From the NCBI GenBank assembly GCA_035235625.1, contig CP141142.1, forward strand, positions 27,228,995 to 27,292,994: 64,000 nucleotides of DNA, read 5' to 3'. The stretch's first letter is position 1. Every line of letters starts with the position of its first letter. The position numbers and the translations under genes are program-made. Below the pieces are notes generated by a model. It was given only the letters and a program-made list of their open reading frames with translations. It did no database searches and was not told the origin of the DNA. This document shows, in pieces, positions 59,861-64,000 of this stretch. This DNA is from Saururus chinensis. Lineage: Eukaryota > Streptophyta > Magnoliopsida > Piperales > Saururaceae.

Positions 59861-62800
59861 CGTTTATAATTAAACTCTTTATAAGTTTACAAGGTAATTG
59901 TGTTAGGATAAGTATTTAAGGGTTGTCAAACCTCAGGGACGGATGAATTATTACTAAATCTAAGAGAGAAATTTGTTGATTAAAAACTAAAAAGAACTTA
60001 AAATTAAAATTAAGCAAAAGAAATAATCACTAAATTAAAGGTAAGAGATTAATATGATGCAATTTACTTAAAAAATTGAATCCACTATAAAACCATAATA
60101 ATTTATTAACTTTTAATCTAAATTTAATGTGAATATAAGCAAGTATTCTCAGCTACAAGCTAAAATTACTTGAAAAAATTATTAATTAAATTCATGGGAT
60201 TAACTATCTTCGACAATAACATGAAATATCTATATTAAACTAGCTATAAGCATGACTCGTCTAATCTTAGTATAACTCATTCAATTCATTAATTGTCTCA
60301 ACATTAAAACTATTGCATGACCATCTTATCTAAATAACAGAAATTAGAATCGATGAAAATATCAAAACCACATCAATCTATCATCTACAAGACAATAAAT
60401 CAACATAGACTTGAATAAACTTAAAATCTCTTCTATTAAAAAGAAAATTTTTAGCATACAATTGTCATCATTTACAACTGAGATCTAAATTAAAAAGAAT
60501 AGAAACTAAAATTTATGTATAGCCTTATCAACTCCTAAGTAAAAAAAAGTCTAGCCTTCCATTGTAGAAGGAAGCTCTTGAATCTCTATTAAAAGTTTTG
60601 AGTTCTCTTCCATCTTCTTCTTTTTTCTCTTCAAAAAATCTACTTCAATCCTTTAATTTCGAGCCAAATATATTTTTATATAAGCATAAGAGCCATAGGA
60701 AGAAGTTTAATATGAAAAAAATTAAAAATTAGTTTAAACTAGGAAATTGTGTGTTATCCCATCGATCGCCTTTCATGCCCGTTCGATCTCCTATATTGAA
60801 TTTGTCTTCAAAATTACATTTAGCCATTTGATACTTAAAATACCTTGTTCGATCAGATACACTGTTTATGCAATCTATATAGTTTTTTAGGTAGTCCAAT
60901 TTCTGTTCATTAAACTCTTTATTTTATGTCCATATTAGTTTTCTAACTTGTTTATAACTCCAAAAAGTTGTTCAAATCACTTTAAAGCATATCAAGACTA
61001 TTTTTAATTATTCCAAACATCGTCTAAGTACCTCGATAAGCATATTTTACCTGCAAAATATAAAATTTTATATTTTAGACATGTAGAATGTAATTAAAAT
61101 CCCAACTTGATTCTAAATACATATCTAAACTACTAATAATTTTTAAAATTAATTAATAATTAAACTAAAATATTAATAACTATATTTATCTAAAAAAACT
61201 ATAACTGACACTAAATTAACCTAATTTATACTAGAAAATAAGATAAAAAGACATATAAAATAAATATATATTTCATACTTAAGAAATACCCTCAAACCTA
61301 TATTTTGCTAGTTCTCGAGTAAAACAAAAACAAAACAAAATAACTAATCTAGAAAGATAAATAATTGCCACTTTCGTAGGGAATCATGATTGTATTTAGC
61401 ATATGCGATAAGCCTTTAAACCCTTAGGTGTCCCTAGTTGGACGAGTTATGTCTCGTGAGGGTTTGTAGTAATGATACCCATAAACATCTAAAGTTAATA
61501 AAAAAAATAAAATAAAATAAGAAAAAAAAATTCTAAAAACAATATTCTCTTAAAAATTAACTATTTTTAAAAAGAACAAACCACAAATACTTGAAACAAG
61601 TATACAATTTCGATCTGATCATTTTCAAGTAAGGAATAATCTATTTTATAACCCCATTTTATAAATTATTATGCAACTATATATATACATTTTAAAAACA
61701 TAAAGTATAGAAATTTTGTAGTTATACAATTTTATTGTTTATTAACAAGCATATCTTTTGTGACCCATTAACCAAGCTCATTAAAGTTCACTAATTCAAA
61801 AATATAACAATGACAATCTTTTATCCTTAACATCTCATAATAAAGCCTCATTTAATAGCCTTCAAATTTCATTTAAATTAAGGAAATAAGAGCATAATAT
61901 ACCTCAAAATATGACTTGTGCAATACATAGATCTATTAAGTTTTTTAAATAGTCTATGTAACAAGCGTTAGGCTAGTGTTCCTAATCCGGTTGGCTTAAG
62001 GCACTAAGTATTGAAACACCTCTCAGATTGAATAACTCGAACTATAAAGGTTAAAGAACGAAGCAAGTCATAAAAAAATTTATCTCAACTTTTCACCTTT
62101 TAATGCGATCCCTTATACTTGCCTATGCACAAGGTTCGATTACTCAATAAAAAGAGAAACGAACCTTTACTTTTTTTCATTCAATTTATATATTTTTTTT
62201 CAACTTTTTTTTTCATTCTACACTTATCCCAAAAAAAATTTCAAATAAAAGCTAAACATAAAGATTTATCATAAAACATTAAAAATTACTCAATTGTTAT
62301 GTTTTTTTAAAAAATATGCTTAGTTAAAGATATCCCACTAAGATTTCAAGTAATAAATCAAAAAATTATATTCTAACAAGTTTTAAGTGTGTGAAATGTG
62401 ATTTAAAAATATAAGAACAATTATCTAAGATAAAGAATATAAAATAGAAATTACTCATTTAATCATTTTCATAACCTAATTAATTACTTGAAAAAAATCA
62501 TGCTATAAAACTTACTTAAAAGAAAAGAAAAACAAAAACAAAAAATACTCTAAAACATCCTAAAAGAAAAATGACTTTTTACACCCTCAAACCTAAATTG
62601 AACATTGTCCTCAATGTTAAAAAATATATATACTACAATGACAAGAATAAGTAAGAGAGAGAAAAAAGATATTACCTGAAAGAATAACTAATTCACTAAT
62701 CTAAAAGTGAAGTACATAGGATTGGAGAAAAAAAATAAATATAAGTTATGAGTATTCCGTCAAACATAAAGTATTATATCCCATAAAATAAGGAAAACTA

Positions 62801-64000
62801 TAATGAGAAGAAAAAAAAATAAAGTTGAGGAAAATAATTAAATAAAACCTAAATGAAGCAAAGAAAATAAACAAAAGGAAGGAAAATAAATATATAAAAA
62901 ACATGGGTTATCTCCGAAGAAGCTCTAAGTTTATTATCTTTAGCCAGACATTGCTAACATTCTCAAATATATTAGGGCGACTGGTAGATATTAACATTAA
63001 CTCTTCTCTTAAGTCTCTAAAAAGATGGTGCAGAAAACTTAGAAGACATGACTTGATTAAGGGCTGATGGTATACAAGATGGACTTTTATCATAAACATC
63101 AAACCTAAAGTTATCTACTATAAGATATTCAGCATTAGAAGTTGCAAGCAAATGGTTAGACACATTAAAAATATTTAGTTGCACTTTCATGTTCCCAAAA
63201 GTCATCTCCATTAGCCCGTCCAACAATTTATGCATGCACTAGCTGTGGCAAGGAATGAACGATCGAGAATGATAGGAATCTGATATGTGGAGTTGGCACC
63301 GGTCTCCATATCTAAGACAATAAAATTAATAGGGAAAAAGAACCGGTCAACCTTCACTAAGACATCCTCAATGACTCCTTGAGGCTTACGTACAAAACGG
63401 TCGGCCAGCTGCAAGGTAGCTGATGTAGGCTGCACTTCACCTAACTTTAGTTTCTCATACACCGAGTAAGGGAGTAGATTGACATTTACACCAAGGTCAA
63501 GGAGGGCTCTATGGATGGAGTGATCACCTATGACACAAAAAATAGTGGGCACTCCAAGGTCCTTATAATTAGGTAGGGTGTCAAACTTCAAAAGAGAGCT
63601 AATTTGCTCAGTGAGAAAGACCTTCTTAGGCACATGAGTATTAGATTTACACTTTTGTGTGCATAGGTCTTTGAGGAATTTAACATAAGTAGGGACTTGC
63701 TTAATGACATCTAAGAGGGGAATATTAATTTTGATTTGTTTGAAAGTATCAAGAATCTCATCTGTCATAACCGTGCTCTTTCTAAATAGTAGGGCCATGT
63801 TAAGACATTGAGGAAAATGTATCTTAAGGATAAGATCCCTTAGAAGTGGTCTTTGATTGTAGCTTTGAGGAATGGGAAGGAGAAACTGAGTTCTTTGCAT
63901 TTGGCTCACTCTCTAATTTATGAGAAGCTCATTAGGGGCTGTCCTCTCTAACTTCTCACTCCTATTATCTGTCATTGGTATCCCCCCAACATTCTTGTCA
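59860..64000 (-). mobile_element. Athila/Tat-like Gypsy element lacking visible polymerase (runs off the right edge)
   Basis: The minus strand from 63909 to about 63020 carries the end of gag and an aspartic-protease region typical of Athila/Tat elements (IPLLDVIKQVPTYVKFLKDL, LYSVYEKLKLG-type, LQLADRFVRKPQGVIEDVLV, FIVLDME). It then passes straight into sequence that normally follows the polymerase: CTTCTTCGGAGATAACCCAT near 62905-62930 and GAGGACAATGTTCAATTTAG near 62590-62615. No reverse transcriptase, RNase H or integrase was seen. The left limit and LTR are uncertain. It is broken, and resembles the gag-only (TR-GAG) class. Confidence 0.6.

Overview
The window is nuclear DNA of a flowering plant. 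It is AT-rich and made mostly of layered transposable elements, with a few intron-bearing plant genes and gene fragments (SPO11-1-like, NF-YB, TPK-type potassium channel, receptor-like kinases). I cannot name the species. No rRNA, tRNA, CRISPR or bacterial feature was seen. Most gene models here were built by hand from splice sites and family motifs, because exons are too short to show as long ORFs.

Layout. 1-1260: first two exons of a SPO11-1-like meiotic gene on the minus strand, with a Stowaway MITE in the following intron. 1290-6480: a tandemly duplicated unit of about 540 bp; its second copy is split by a 3.8-kb hAT-type element (2036-5835) that carries a CpG-rich 5' gene region, an exon like the CLU/TSS/REC genes, and a BLOS2-like fragment. 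6.5-9.4 kb: repeat debris and a long TA microsatellite. 9.8-14.5 kb: a broken Ty1/Copia element with a clean 147-bp hAT MITE inside it. 14985-18519: a TIR element holding twelve regularly spaced GC-rich palindromes. 18957-20549: an apparently intact four-exon NF-YB gene (minus strand) with one foldback MITE in intron 2 and a related one upstream.

21.4-48 kb is almost gene-free. It holds two solo LTRs of one Tekay/Del-like Gypsy family in opposite orientation (22302-25653 and 44187-47513), each with perfect 5-bp target duplications. Around them are older Gypsy and SIRE-like Copia pieces, a wall-associated-kinase pseudogene (about 34.1-34.7 kb) and several tandem repeats.

48.5-56 kb: the large first coding exon of a TPK-type two-pore potassium channel (50399-51269) with one net frameshift. 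Ninety-nine bases past its splice donor lies a complete 4.5-kb CACTA element (51369-55914) carrying minus-strand pieces of two different receptor-like kinase genes. 56-59.8 kb holds low-complexity and tandem-repeat DNA. About 59.9-64 kb is a minus-strand Athila/Tat-like Gypsy element that goes from gag-protease straight to its 3' noncoding part, with no visible polymerase.

Four things stand out. Two separate DNA transposons (one hAT, one CACTA) carry host gene fragments. The CACTA sits in the channel gene's intron. The palindrome array has a regular 62/75/47-bp rhythm. The NF-YB gene survives among the transposons.
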